NCBI RefSeq assembly: GCF_900184035.1
Contig: NZ_FXWP01000010.1
Span: 186,001 to 250,000, forward strand
Direction: 5' to 3'
DNA length: 64,000 bases
Source: Kosakonia pseudosacchari
GTDB taxonomy: Bacteria > Pseudomonadota > Gammaproteobacteria > Enterobacterales > Enterobacteriaceae
Shown: in pieces, positions 17,390 to 24,715 of the stretch
Numbering within the stretch: position 1 is the stretch's first letter
Layout: the number at the start of each line of letters is the position of its first letter
Position numbers and translations under genes: made by a program
Notes under the pieces: model-generated
Told to the model about the DNA's origin: nothing
Seen by the model: only the letters and a program-made list of their open reading frames with translations
Database searches by the model: none

Positions 17390-18245
17390 CGAGTTTTCTC
17401 CGCGTTTCTTCAAGGATCAATTCATTAAGTGAAGCCAAATTGGCCCGCCAGTGATAGATCTGCATCGCCAGAATATTCTGCCCACAGGTGCTGTATAAGC
17501 GCAGGGTGAAGTTCAGCGTTTGTTTATCACTTCGCGAATAGATGTTCAGGTTGATGGATTGCTTTTTTATCTGCTCATTTAAAAGGTGATAAGTGTCTTT
17601 GAGCCGGTTGTATACCGTGGCCTGATCCTGCAGATGCTCGCCGGGTTTTATAAGCGTATAAAGACGAATATTGCTGTACTCGTTTTTTGCCAGCTCTTCA
17701 GGTCGTATGCTCTGGCCGCGAGCGATTTTCAAATAGCCGATAAAGGCGACCAAAAGCGCGACAATCAGTAATAGCGATACGACGGCGCCACGGCGATAGC
17801 GCATTGGTTGTACACCTGTTTCATGCGCCACGTCAGAAGCGTGCGGCAGCGTATTGGCTGTTTCCGCCTCTGCGAGAGATTTCTCATTATCTAATGAAAT
17901 ATCTTCCTGAGGACTTTCAACCTGCTGGCAATATTCAGCATCCAGTATGTAGCCCCGTTTAGGTACAGTGCGAATAATGCGTTGCTGTTTGCCGTCATCT
18001 TCCAGCGCCGCGCGCAGGGCGTGAATGGCGTTTGGCAGGCTATTATTGCCAATAACCCGCCCCTCCCAGACCTGGTTGGTCAACTCTTCCCGCGTAAAAA
18101 CCTTACCCGGGTGCTGTTGCAGCAGATCCAGCAGTTTGAGCTGATAGGCGCCCAGCCGCTTATGTTCTCCGGTGACTAAATGGATAATTGAACCGGAAGG
18201 TAAATCAATTAACCAATTGTTAATAGCGTAACAATATTTTTTCAT
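17361..18245 (-). CDS. Membrane-anchored winged-helix regulator (CadC/ToxR-like)
   Basis: A 294-residue one-component regulator. Residues 1-105 form an OmpR/PhoB-type winged helix with KVFTREELTNQVWEGRVI and the wing sequence IIRTVPKRGYIL. An acidic linker follows, a single membrane helix lies at residues 153-173 (AVVSLLLIVALLVAFIGYL), and a periplasmic domain of about 120 residues contains few cysteines. DNA binding and sensing are therefore on opposite sides of the inner membrane, as in CadC and ToxR. It is divergent from an orphan sigma factor gene across a 413-base AT-rich gap. Its signal and targets are unknown. Confidence 0.85.
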   Translation of the reverse strand: MKKYCYAINNWLIDLPSGSIIHLVTGEHKRLGAYQLKLLDLLQQHPGKVFTREELTNQVWEGRVIGNNSLPNAIHALRAALEDDGKQQRIIRTVPKRGYILDAEYCQQVESPQEDISLDNEKSLAEAETANTLPHASDVAHETGVQPMRYRRGAVVSLLLIVALLVAFIGYLKIARGQSIRPEELAKNEYSNIRLYTLIKPGEHLQDQATVYNRLKDTYHLLNEQIKKQSINLNIYSRSDKQTLNFTLRLYSTCGQNILAMQIYHWRANLASLNELILEETRRKLDEMAPCKTA

Positions 18246-18658
18246 GACGAATGTCGGGTCGCTCCATCCTGGAACAAGCTATTATTTAGGCTGTTAACCG
18301 TAATTGAGGATTAATTAACGTGAAGGCAGATGAGTAAATCCTCTGACCCCAGTAATCATTCCATATGAGATATTAATAATACTACTGTGCGATAGATGAA
18401 TTATACGCAAATTCATTAATTGGCGCTTTTCGGGGGATTAAAAATAGGGGGTGTGGTGTATCTTTTTACACCAGTTAAGGCGGGAGGCCGTGCAGTGCCG
18501 CTGGTTGTAATAGTTTGATGTTAATTTATTGTTGTTTGTTTAATTAATTAAATAATTAATTTTTTTACGCACTGAACTAATGAAAAACCTCAGCCTTAAA
18601 AATGTAAAAACAGCATACGTCTGTTTTTATTTAATAAATCTAGTCTGCGCTGTTAATA
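18246..18658. other. AT-rich intergenic region between the regulator and sigma factor genes
   Basis: A 413-base region without a convincing gene. It is much richer in A and T than the flanks, as expected for an H-NS-bound or recently acquired promoter region. It must contain the promoters of both divergent genes. I could not assign -35/-10 boxes with confidence. Confidence 0.5.
18605..18629 (+). promoter_or_regulatory. Hairpin just upstream of the orphan sigma factor gene
   Basis: TAAAAACAG and CTGTTTTTA form a perfect 9-bp stem with a 7-base loop, and the T-run continues into TTTATTTAA. It ends 29 bases before the start codon. It could be a terminator/attenuator in the leader or an operator. 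Confidence 0.5.
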
Positions 18659-19342
18659 ATGATGAGTGTAATTTCCTCTGAAACGATAACGTTTCCCGAT
18701 GAAGCGCGCTACGTACGCGATTATTTGCCGCTGGTGCATAAAGTAGTGAAACAATTCGCCTGGCAAACCAGCAACGTAATGGATAAAGACGATATGCGCC
18801 AGGTCGCCCTGACGGGGTTGCTCTTTTCATTGCGTCGCTATGGACAACCGGATGCGCAATTTGCCGGTTACGCCATCCAGCGCATTCGTGGGGCAATTCT
18901 TGACGAGCTACGCCAGCAGGATTGGCGTCCCCGGCGGCTGCGCCAAAAAATGTACAAGCTCAACGACGCCATTCGCGATCTGGCGCGAGAACTTGGCTAT
19001 GTGCCGAATTTTAATGAACTAAGCGAACGGCTTTCTATTACACCGGAGGAGTATCAGCACTATTTATTGCTCGACTCCGCCAGTGAGCTGGAGAGCCTGG
19101 ATAACGATCTTCACGCCCACGCGCTGGAAAGCCGCTCGCTTGAAGCTGAAGTACTGGATAGCCGGGCACTAAAAAGCGCGGTAGCAAGCCTGACACAGCG
19201 CGAACAGACGATTCTGGGGTTGTATTACCACCATGAATTAAGCCTGAAAGAGATTGCCTCAATGCTTGGACTGACAGAAGCCCGAATTTGTCAGCTTAAT
19301 AAAGTCATCGTACAAAAGTTGCGGGCGTTTTTTGACGAGTGA
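18659..19342 (+). CDS. Orphan FliA-type (sigma-28-like) RNA polymerase sigma factor
   Basis: A 227-residue sigma-70 family protein of the FliA/WhiG group. Region 2 contains YLPLVHKVVKQFA and the core- and -10-binding stretch FAGYAIQRIRGAILDELRQQDWRPR, nearly the FliA sequence. Region 3 follows (ARELGYVPNFNELSERLSI), and region 4 ends with LTQREQTILGLYYHHELSLKEIASMLGLTEARICQL, the helix-turn-helix for the -35 box. Length is close to FliA (239). No flagellar gene is near, unlike LafS of lateral flagellar loci. Two tandem ATGs start it and the ribosome site is weak. It may read a small regulon linked to the divergent membrane regulator and the following lipoprotein. Confidence 0.85.
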   Translation: MMSVISSETITFPDEARYVRDYLPLVHKVVKQFAWQTSNVMDKDDMRQVALTGLLFSLRRYGQPDAQFAGYAIQRIRGAILDELRQQDWRPRRLRQKMYKLNDAIRDLARELGYVPNFNELSERLSITPEEYQHYLLLDSASELESLDNDLHAHALESRSLEAEVLDSRALKSAVASLTQREQTILGLYYHHELSLKEIASMLGLTEARICQLNKVIVQKLRAFFDE

Positions 19343-19463
19343 GTACGTTTCTCCTTCCGTTAAGGAATGAAAAATGTATTTAAAATTTTAACCCATTATT
19401 TTTATTAGTATTAATGTTGTGAAATATTTAACTGTATCATCCATCGTTGCCCCCAGGCAGAGC

Positions 19464-20024
19464 ATGCTCCGCGGGTTTTTGGGGCTTTTTTTTCTTATTT
19501 TGCTTGCTGTGTTCCTGACCGGTTGTGTGCAATCTAAACCGGTTAGCCGTACACACTCGCCAACGATGCTTGCCGAACAGCGCAAGATCACCCGTGAAGC
19601 GATGCTCGCGGCGACGCGTCAGTCAAAAGTTGACAAGGTTGTGCATCACCTTAAAAAACAGTTGGGTAAACCGTATGTTTTTGGCGGCGTCTCGCCGGCG
19701 CGCGGTTTCGACTGCAGTGGGCTGGTGTTTTATGCCTACAACAAAGTGTTGAGTAATAAATTACCCCGCACCACCAAAGCCATGTTTCATGACAAACGCT
19801 TGATGCGGGTTAAAACCGCGAACTTGCGCCAGGGGGATTTGCTGTTCTTTCGCAGCAAATTACGCGGCCAGGTCGATCATGTCGGTGTCTATCTGGGGCA
19901 TAACCGCTTTATCGAAGCGCCGCGTACCGGGTTGAATATCCGTATCAGCCATTTTCTTGATGGCTACTGGCAGGATCACTACCTCGGCGCACGCCGGATT
20001 CTGACAGGCAAACGCGTACTTTGA
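19464..20024 (+). CDS. NlpC/P60 family lipoprotein (cell-wall endopeptidase)
   Basis: A 186-residue lipoprotein. The lipobox LTGC puts the lipidated cysteine at residue 21. The NlpC/P60 domain fills the C-terminal 125 residues: catalytic Cys in RGFDCSGLVFYAY, His in QVDHVGVYLG and a polar third residue near NRFIEAPRTG. These enzymes cut peptide cross-links or stems in peptidoglycan, as Spr/MepS does in E. coli. The start at 19464 is preceded by AGGCAGAGC; an upstream GTG at 19419 is less likely since it would bury the signal peptide. It lies 121 bases after the sigma factor gene on the same strand, so co-regulation is possible. Confidence 0.85.
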   Translation: MLRGFLGLFFLILLAVFLTGCVQSKPVSRTHSPTMLAEQRKITREAMLAATRQSKVDKVVHHLKKQLGKPYVFGGVSPARGFDCSGLVFYAYNKVLSNKLPRTTKAMFHDKRLMRVKTANLRQGDLLFFRSKLRGQVDHVGVYLGHNRFIEAPRTGLNIRISHFLDGYWQDHYLGARRILTGKRVL

Positions 20025-20026
20025 AT

Positions 20027-21442
20027 TCAGTCCTCTAAGGCGTTGTGAATGGCTTCGCCTAAGTGCTTGATCACCTCGCGATTGGCGTCGGTCAGCGGCA
20101 GGGCGCAATTCAGGCGCAGGCAGTTACGGTACTTGCCAGACGCTGAAAATAACGAGCCGGGTGCAATCTGGATTTTCAGGCGGCACAGCGCGCGGGAAAC
20201 ACAGACCATATCGACGGTTTCCGGCAACTCGACCCACAATAAATAACCGCCTTGCGGGCGCGTCACGCAGATACCGCAGGGAAAATATTGGCGCACCCAG
20301 CAGGTATAAGTTTCCAGTTGCTGCTGATAAAGCTGGCGCATGCGTCGCACATGCCGATGGTAATGACCGTCGCGAATAAACGCCGCAACCGCCAGTTGTG
20401 TTCCCGGCACATTGGTGCCGATGGCGGCATACTTTTTATGCAGCACCCGATCCAGGTAACGTCCCGGCGCAATCCAGCCGACACGCAAACCCGGTGCCAC
20501 GGTTTTGGTGATAGAGCTGCACAGCAGCACGCGACCATCAATATCATAGGATTTTATGGTGCTGGGGCGCGGATATTCCGCTGCCAGCTCGCCGTAAATA
20601 TCGTCTTCAAAAATCACGATGTCGTGGCGCTGCGCCAGCGCCAGCACGGCTTTTTTCCGCGCGTCCGGCATGATAAAGCCGAGCGGGTTATTGCAGTTCG
20701 GCACCAGAATCACGCCCTTAATGGGCCACTGTTCCAGTGCCAGCTCCAGGGCTTCCACGCTGATGCCGGTTTCGGGATCGGTCGGAATTTCAATCGCTTT
20801 AATGTCCAAACCACGCAGTAACTGCATCGTGCCGTAATACGAGGGGGATTCAACGGCGACAATATCCCCCGGCTGGCACACCGCCAGCAAGGCGAGCGCC
20901 AGCGCCGGATGGCAACCACTGGCGATGACAATATCATCGGCGCTGACTGATGCGCCGCCATCCAGCATCAGCCGGGCGATTTGCTCGCGCAGTTCACGGC
21001 GGCCTGGCAGCGTGTCGTAGCTTAACGCATCCATCACCTGGTGTTGGGCGATACGGCTCATCTCGCGCCACAGCGGTTTAAGCGTGGGCTGAGTGATATC
21101 CGGTGCGCCGCCGCCAAACGCAGCAATCGCTTTATCCGTGCGCGCGTCCAGCAGCGTCAGCACTTCATCCCACTGCGTGACTTCCACCGGCCGTTGTACC
21201 GGGCGTGACATTGCGGGCACGGGCGGTTTTGCCTTGCGCGGCGCGACAAAGTAGCCGGAACGCGGTTGGGGCGTTATCAGTTGCAGGTTTTCCAGCACCT
21301 GGTACGCCTGCTGCACGGTGCTGATACTCACGCCGTGCTCCTGGCTCAGGCTGCGCACTGACGGCAGCTTTTCGCCGTGGCGATACAATCCCTGTTCAAT
21401 GCGTTCTGCCAGCAGCGTGGCCAGATGTTGGTAGCGTGTCAT
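20027..21442 (-). CDS. yjiR: MocR-type regulator with aminotransferase domain
   Basis: A 471-residue protein. Residues 1-70 are a GntR winged helix-turn-helix (KLPSVRSLSQEHGVSISTVQQAYQ). The rest is a type I PLP aminotransferase fold, with the PLP-lysine in SSITKTVAPGLRVGW and the NCNNPLG loop. MocR proteins sense PLP or an amine. Synteny with yjiS, which is divergent here as in E. coli, identifies it as YjiR. AAGGATACAGC precedes the ATG. The 175-base gap to yjiS contains four copies of a TACAGAT element that are its probable operator. The gene ends 3 bases from the converging lipoprotein gene. Confidence 0.88.
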   Translation of the reverse strand: MTRYQHLATLLAERIEQGLYRHGEKLPSVRSLSQEHGVSISTVQQAYQVLENLQLITPQPRSGYFVAPRKAKPPVPAMSRPVQRPVEVTQWDEVLTLLDARTDKAIAAFGGGAPDITQPTLKPLWREMSRIAQHQVMDALSYDTLPGRRELREQIARLMLDGGASVSADDIVIASGCHPALALALLAVCQPGDIVAVESPSYYGTMQLLRGLDIKAIEIPTDPETGISVEALELALEQWPIKGVILVPNCNNPLGFIMPDARKKAVLALAQRHDIVIFEDDIYGELAAEYPRPSTIKSYDIDGRVLLCSSITKTVAPGLRVGWIAPGRYLDRVLHKKYAAIGTNVPGTQLAVAAFIRDGHYHRHVRRMRQLYQQQLETYTCWVRQYFPCGICVTRPQGGYLLWVELPETVDMVCVSRALCRLKIQIAPGSLFSASGKYRNCLRLNCALPLTDANREVIKHLGEAIHNALED

Positions 21443-21463
21443 GCTGTATCCTTAAAATTCACC

Positions 21464-21564
21464 ATACAGATTTAAGAACCAGTACAGATTGGCGTGAAAT
21501 TCGCGATTCAGACGTTGTTTTAAGCGATCTGTATGTTAAAGAAAAGTGATTTCTGAATCTGTAT
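21464..21564. promoter_or_regulatory. Four TACAGAT repeats between yjiR and yjiS
   Basis: ATACAGATT at 21464-21472 and GTACAGATT at 21482-21490 are direct repeats 18 bases apart. The inverse form ATCTGTAT occurs at 21527-21534 and AATCTGTAT at 21556-21564. MocR regulators commonly bind such repeated sites in a divergent promoter region. Confidence 0.6.
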
Positions 21565-21617
21565 TGTCATGGGCGAGAACGGCGAAGATAGAGCTCTTTT
21601 CAGGCGAGGAGAGCACC

Positions 21618-21779
21618 ATGGAATTCTTTGAAAATCGACCCAACCGCCCGTTTTTAGGCTTTGTTTTACTCTGGCGCAAACTGCAACGACTGCATGAACG
21701 CGTGAAAACGCGGCGGTTACTGCGCGCATTAAGCGACGAGCAGCTAAAAGACCTGGGGTTACGCCGCAGTGAACTGTGA
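21618..21779 (+). CDS. yjiS: DUF1127 small protein YjiS
   Basis: A 53-residue basic protein of the DUF1127 family. It ends with the family signature RRLLRALSDEQLKDLGLRRSEL. The start at 21618 follows AGGCGAGGAGAGCACC. Other DUF1127 proteins bind RNA or respond to phosphate and stress in bacteria, but the enterobacterial role of YjiS is not established. It is divergent from yjiR as in E. coli, and that regulator probably controls it. A hairpin (GCCCAAC/GTTGGGC, 21820-21837) follows. Confidence 0.85.
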   Translation: MEFFENRPNRPFLGFVLLWRKLQRLHERVKTRRLLRALSDEQLKDLGLRRSEL

Positions 21780-21873
21780 TGAGGGCGATAACGCGTGGAG
21801 ATAATATCTTGTTATTTCCGCCCAACCTGCGTTGGGCTATGCTTAGCTCCACAACCTGAAGGGGAGAAAGCGC

Positions 21874-22476
21874 ATGCACTTTATGAACGAAGACGACGAG
21901 AAAAAAGAGAAAGAGACCGGTAACGTCTCACAACTGATGCAGCAAAAACTGCTGGATGCCCGCTCGATCATTATCTCTGGCGAGATCAACCAGGCACTGA
22001 CCGAAAAAGTCGTCACCCAGTTGCTGCTGTTGCAGGGCATCAGCGATGCGCCGATTAAGATCTATCTCAACAGCCAGGGTGGCCATGTTGAAGCGGCGGA
22101 TACCATTCATGACATGATTAAGTTCATCACCCCGGAAGTGCACATCATCGGCACCGGTTGGGTGGCAAGCGCCGGGATCACCATCCTGCTGGCGGCGAAA
22201 AAAGAGCACCGTTATTCGCTGCCGAACACCCGCTTTATGATCCATCAACCGCTGGGCGGCGTACGCGGCCAGGCCAGCGACATTGAAATCGAAGCGAAAG
22301 AGATCATCCGCACGCTGGAGCGCGTTAACCGCATGATCGCTGAAGCAACCGGCCAGCCAGTGGAGAAAGTGAAGCAGGATACTGACCGCAACTACTGGAT
22401 GAACACCCAAGAAGCCATTGATTACGGCATCGTTTCCCGCGTGGTGAAATCCTACGGTGAGCTGAATCTGGATTAA
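21874..22476 (+). CDS. ClpP-like serine protease paralogue with Asp-to-Asn change
   Basis: A 200-residue protein of the ClpP fold. The catalytic Ser is S99 in GWVASAGIT and the His is H124 in FMIHQPLGGVRGQASDIEIEAKEI-type context. The position of the third triad residue, Asp in ERDRF of E. coli ClpP, is N173 in DRNYW here. The usual ASMG is ASAG. The N-terminus is short, highly charged (EDDEKKEKE) and unlike the axial loops of housekeeping ClpP. It is not beside clpX or tig, so it is an extra ClpP. Listeria ClpP1 is known to carry the same Asn. It may work only in a mixed complex or slowly. The start at 21874 follows AAGGGGAGAAAGC. Confidence 0.85.
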   Translation: MHFMNEDDEKKEKETGNVSQLMQQKLLDARSIIISGEINQALTEKVVTQLLLLQGISDAPIKIYLNSQGGHVEAADTIHDMIKFITPEVHIIGTGWVASAGITILLAAKKEHRYSLPNTRFMIHQPLGGVRGQASDIEIEAKEIIRTLERVNRMIAEATGQPVEKVKQDTDRNYWMNTQEAIDYGIVSRVVKSYGELNLD

Positions 22477-22494
22477 GTGTGTTCACTACCTTGA

Positions 22495-22520
22495 GGCGAG
22501 AATTTTTTCTCGCCTTTTTT
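22495..22520 (+). terminator. Terminator after the ClpP-like gene
   Basis: GGCGAGAA and TTCTCGCC form an 8-bp stem with a TTTT loop and are followed by TTTTTT. A textbook intrinsic terminator 18 bases after the stop codon. Confidence 0.9.
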
Positions 22521-22602
22521 CTCTTCACCCCCGCCAAAATACACTTCTCCCTGACACATAATTTCTGCACACTGTGCGCATTTCTCATTACGGAGTGATG
22601 GC

Positions 22603-23652
22603 ATGAAAAGCAGTATCAAAGCGGCGCTGGTGATGACGGCAACGCTAAGTGTGCCCGTGCTGGCGGAGCAAAGTGGTGTCTCGTTTGACCATAAAGACTG
22701 GGAAGTGGTTTGTGATAACACCCTGACCTGCCGCGCCGCCGGTTACAGCGCAGAAGAAGAAGCCACCGGTTCGGTATTGATCACGCGCAAAGCCGGGCCG
22801 GACACGCCGGTGACCGTTGATGTGGTGCTGGCGGAAATGGACGCCGACGAAACGACGCAGCAGGCAACGCTCAGCCTATGGATCGATGGTAAATCACAAG
22901 GTGAGATCGCGACCGAAGATAACGATAGCTGGCGTTTATCCGATGCGCAGGCGCACAGCATGATCGATGCTGTGAAAGGTAGCGGTAAAGTCGAATTCAA
23001 AGGCGGCGCGAAACCGTTTGTGCTCTCCGGCGATGGCGCATACGCCGTGTTGCTGAAATTTGATGATGTACAAGGGCGCGTGGGCACACCGGGCGCGCTG
23101 AGTAAAAAGGGCGATAAAGCAGAAAGCTCGGTGACGCCAGCGGTTGCCGCGCCGGTGATTCAGGCGGTGGAAGTGAAAGGCGGTGAAGATCGCACCCTCA
23201 CCAAAGCCGAAACCGCAGCGCTGAAACCGCGTTTGCTGGCGGCGCTTACCAGCGGTAACGAGTGCGATCGCCTTGTCTCCCCACAGGAACCGGTTATCGA
23301 CGGTGATAACGACATTACCCTGACGCCGCTGGATGGCAAACATGCACTGATCTCCACCCTTTGCTGGCGCGGGGCGTATAACGAAGGTTATGGCTACTGG
23401 GTAGTGGATAAGGCGCTGAAAGGGACGCCGCAATTTATTACTAACTCCGCCTCTGATTACAGCGATGGCGTGATCTCATTGGGCCAGCGTGGTCGCGGCA
23501 TTGGCGATTGCTGGGCGTCGGCGGAGTGGGTCTGGGACGGTGAAACCTTCCGTAAGAGCAGCGAATCCACCTCCGGCATGTGCCGTTATGTGCGTGCGGG
23601 CGGCACCTGGGATCTGCCGGAATTCGTCTCGGAAGTGAAAGAGGCGAAGTAA
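22603..23652 (+). CDS. DUF1176 periplasmic protein
   Basis: A 349-residue exported protein with a signal peptide cleaved near VLAEQ. Two halves are separated by a linker rich in Ala, Val and Pro around residues 165-190. The pattern of VSFDHKDWEVVCDNTLTCRA at the start and GIGDCWASAEWVWDG with a closing GMCRYVRAGGTW matches the DUF1176 family of enterobacteria. Paired cysteines suggest disulfides in the periplasm. The function is unknown. It has its own promoter region after the terminator of the ClpP-like gene, and CGGAGTGATGGC is its ribosome site. Confidence 0.82.
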   Translation: MKSSIKAALVMTATLSVPVLAEQSGVSFDHKDWEVVCDNTLTCRAAGYSAEEEATGSVLITRKAGPDTPVTVDVVLAEMDADETTQQATLSLWIDGKSQGEIATEDNDSWRLSDAQAHSMIDAVKGSGKVEFKGGAKPFVLSGDGAYAVLLKFDDVQGRVGTPGALSKKGDKAESSVTPAVAAPVIQAVEVKGGEDRTLTKAETAALKPRLLAALTSGNECDRLVSPQEPVIDGDNDITLTPLDGKHALISTLCWRGAYNEGYGYWVVDKALKGTPQFITNSASDYSDGVISLGQRGRGIGDCWASAEWVWDGETFRKSSESTSGMCRYVRAGGTWDLPEFVSEVKEAK

Positions 23653-23730
23653 TTCGCAGCCCAGTTAACGCTGCATTCAACGCTTTTGTTGGGTGCCGCG
23701 TTTTTCCTTCCTATGGCCGGAGTACCAAGC

Positions 23731-24147
23731 ATGTTAAACAGCCTCAACCACCTGACCCTGGCGGTTAGCGACCTTGCCCGCAGTATTGAGTTTTATCATC
23801 AACTTCTTGGCCTGAAACTGCATACGCGCTGGGACAATGGCGCTTATCTCACCTGCGGTGAGTTGTGGCTTTGCTTATCTGCCGACGCGCAGCGCCAGTA
23901 TGTACCGCCAACACAAAGTGACTACACCCATTATGCGTTCAGTGTTGATGCATGCGATTTCGCCCGCTTTGTCACTCGCCTTGAGCAGGCTGGGGTGGTG
24001 AGCTGGAAAGCGAATAAAAGCGAAGGCGACTCCTGGTATTTCCTCGATCCCGACGGACACAAGCTCGAAGCGCATGTCGGCAACCTTGCCCAGCGGCTGG
24101 CCGCGTGCCGCGAGAAGCCTTATAAGGGAATGGTATTTTTTGATTAA
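23731..24147 (+). CDS. fosA: Fosfomycin resistance glutathione transferase FosA
   Basis: A 138-residue vicinal-oxygen-chelate enzyme that adds glutathione to fosfomycin and so inactivates it. The metal ligands H7 ([11 protein letters not shown]), H67 (YTHYAF) and E113 (HKLEAHVG) are intact. The potassium and substrate loop [17 protein letters not shown] and the tail [11 protein letters not shown] match FosA. The start at 23731 follows GGAGTACCAAGC; an upstream in-frame ATG is not needed. No transposon parts flank it, so this is a resident chromosomal fosA as in Klebsiella and Enterobacter, the presumed source of plasmid copies. Confidence 0.93.
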   Translation: MLNSLNHLTLAVSDLARSIEFYHQLLGLKLHTRWDNGAYLTCGELWLCLSADAQRQYVPPTQSDYTHYAFSVDACDFARFVTRLEQAGVVSWKANKSEGDSWYFLDPDGHKLEAHVGNLAQRLAACREKPYKGMVFFD

Positions 24148-24240
24148 ACTTTCGCAATCCATGCTCTTTGCTATTCCCGTTTCTTGATACTTACCCTGAT
24201 AACTATTATCGTACCCCGCCTGTGAAACGAGAGGATTGCG

Positions 24241-24708
24241 ATGACGGAAGAGGAACTGTTCGCCCGCCGACCGCTGGGTATGCGCATGGCGATGGTTGTG
24301 CGCCAGTGGCGTGCCACTATCGATCACGCATTGAGCGACACGGGCATCACGCAGTCGGGCTGGACGGTGCTGATGCAGCTTCACCAGTTAGGGAATAACG
24401 TCTCCGTCAGTGAGCTGGCGGAAGTGCAGGGCATTGAGCTGCCGCCGTTGATGCGCACCCTGACACAACTGGAAAAGCAGGGGCTAATTGTGCGTACGAC
24501 ATCGCCGTACGACAAACGTATTCGCCTGTTGGCGCTCACCGCCGAAGGGACGCGTATGTTGGGTAAAATCACGCAGGTGATCGAAGCCTGCCAGCTACGG
24601 GCAGCGGGAAATATTCCGCCCGCGAGTCTGCTCGCCTTTAGCGACACCTTGAATCAAATCGCCTGTAATTTGCGTGTGATGCGCGAAGAAGACAACCAAA
24701 CCGAATAA
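24241..24708 (+). CDS. MarR family regulator (SlyA-like) of a neighbouring efflux unit
   Basis: A 155-residue winged-helix dimeric regulator. The recognition region is VSELAEVQGIELPPLMRTLTQLEKQGLI and the wing is TTSPYDKRIRLLALTAEG, close to SlyA. The family usually represses drug or aromatic-acid efflux and lets go on ligand binding. The gene stops 7 bases before the HlyD-type adaptor gene, so the three genes form one operon, and autoregulation is likely. CGAGAGGATTGCG precedes the ATG. Confidence 0.9.
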   Translation: MTEEELFARRPLGMRMAMVVRQWRATIDHALSDTGITQSGWTVLMQLHQLGNNVSVSELAEVQGIELPPLMRTLTQLEKQGLIVRTTSPYDKRIRLLALTAEGTRMLGKITQVIEACQLRAAGNIPPASLLAFSDTLNQIACNLRVMREEDNQTE

Positions 24709-24715
24709 GAAAATC

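Noticed and set aside
18246-18658. Small genes in the AT-rich gap before the sigma factor
   Set aside because: No frame has both a ribosome site and a reasonable length.
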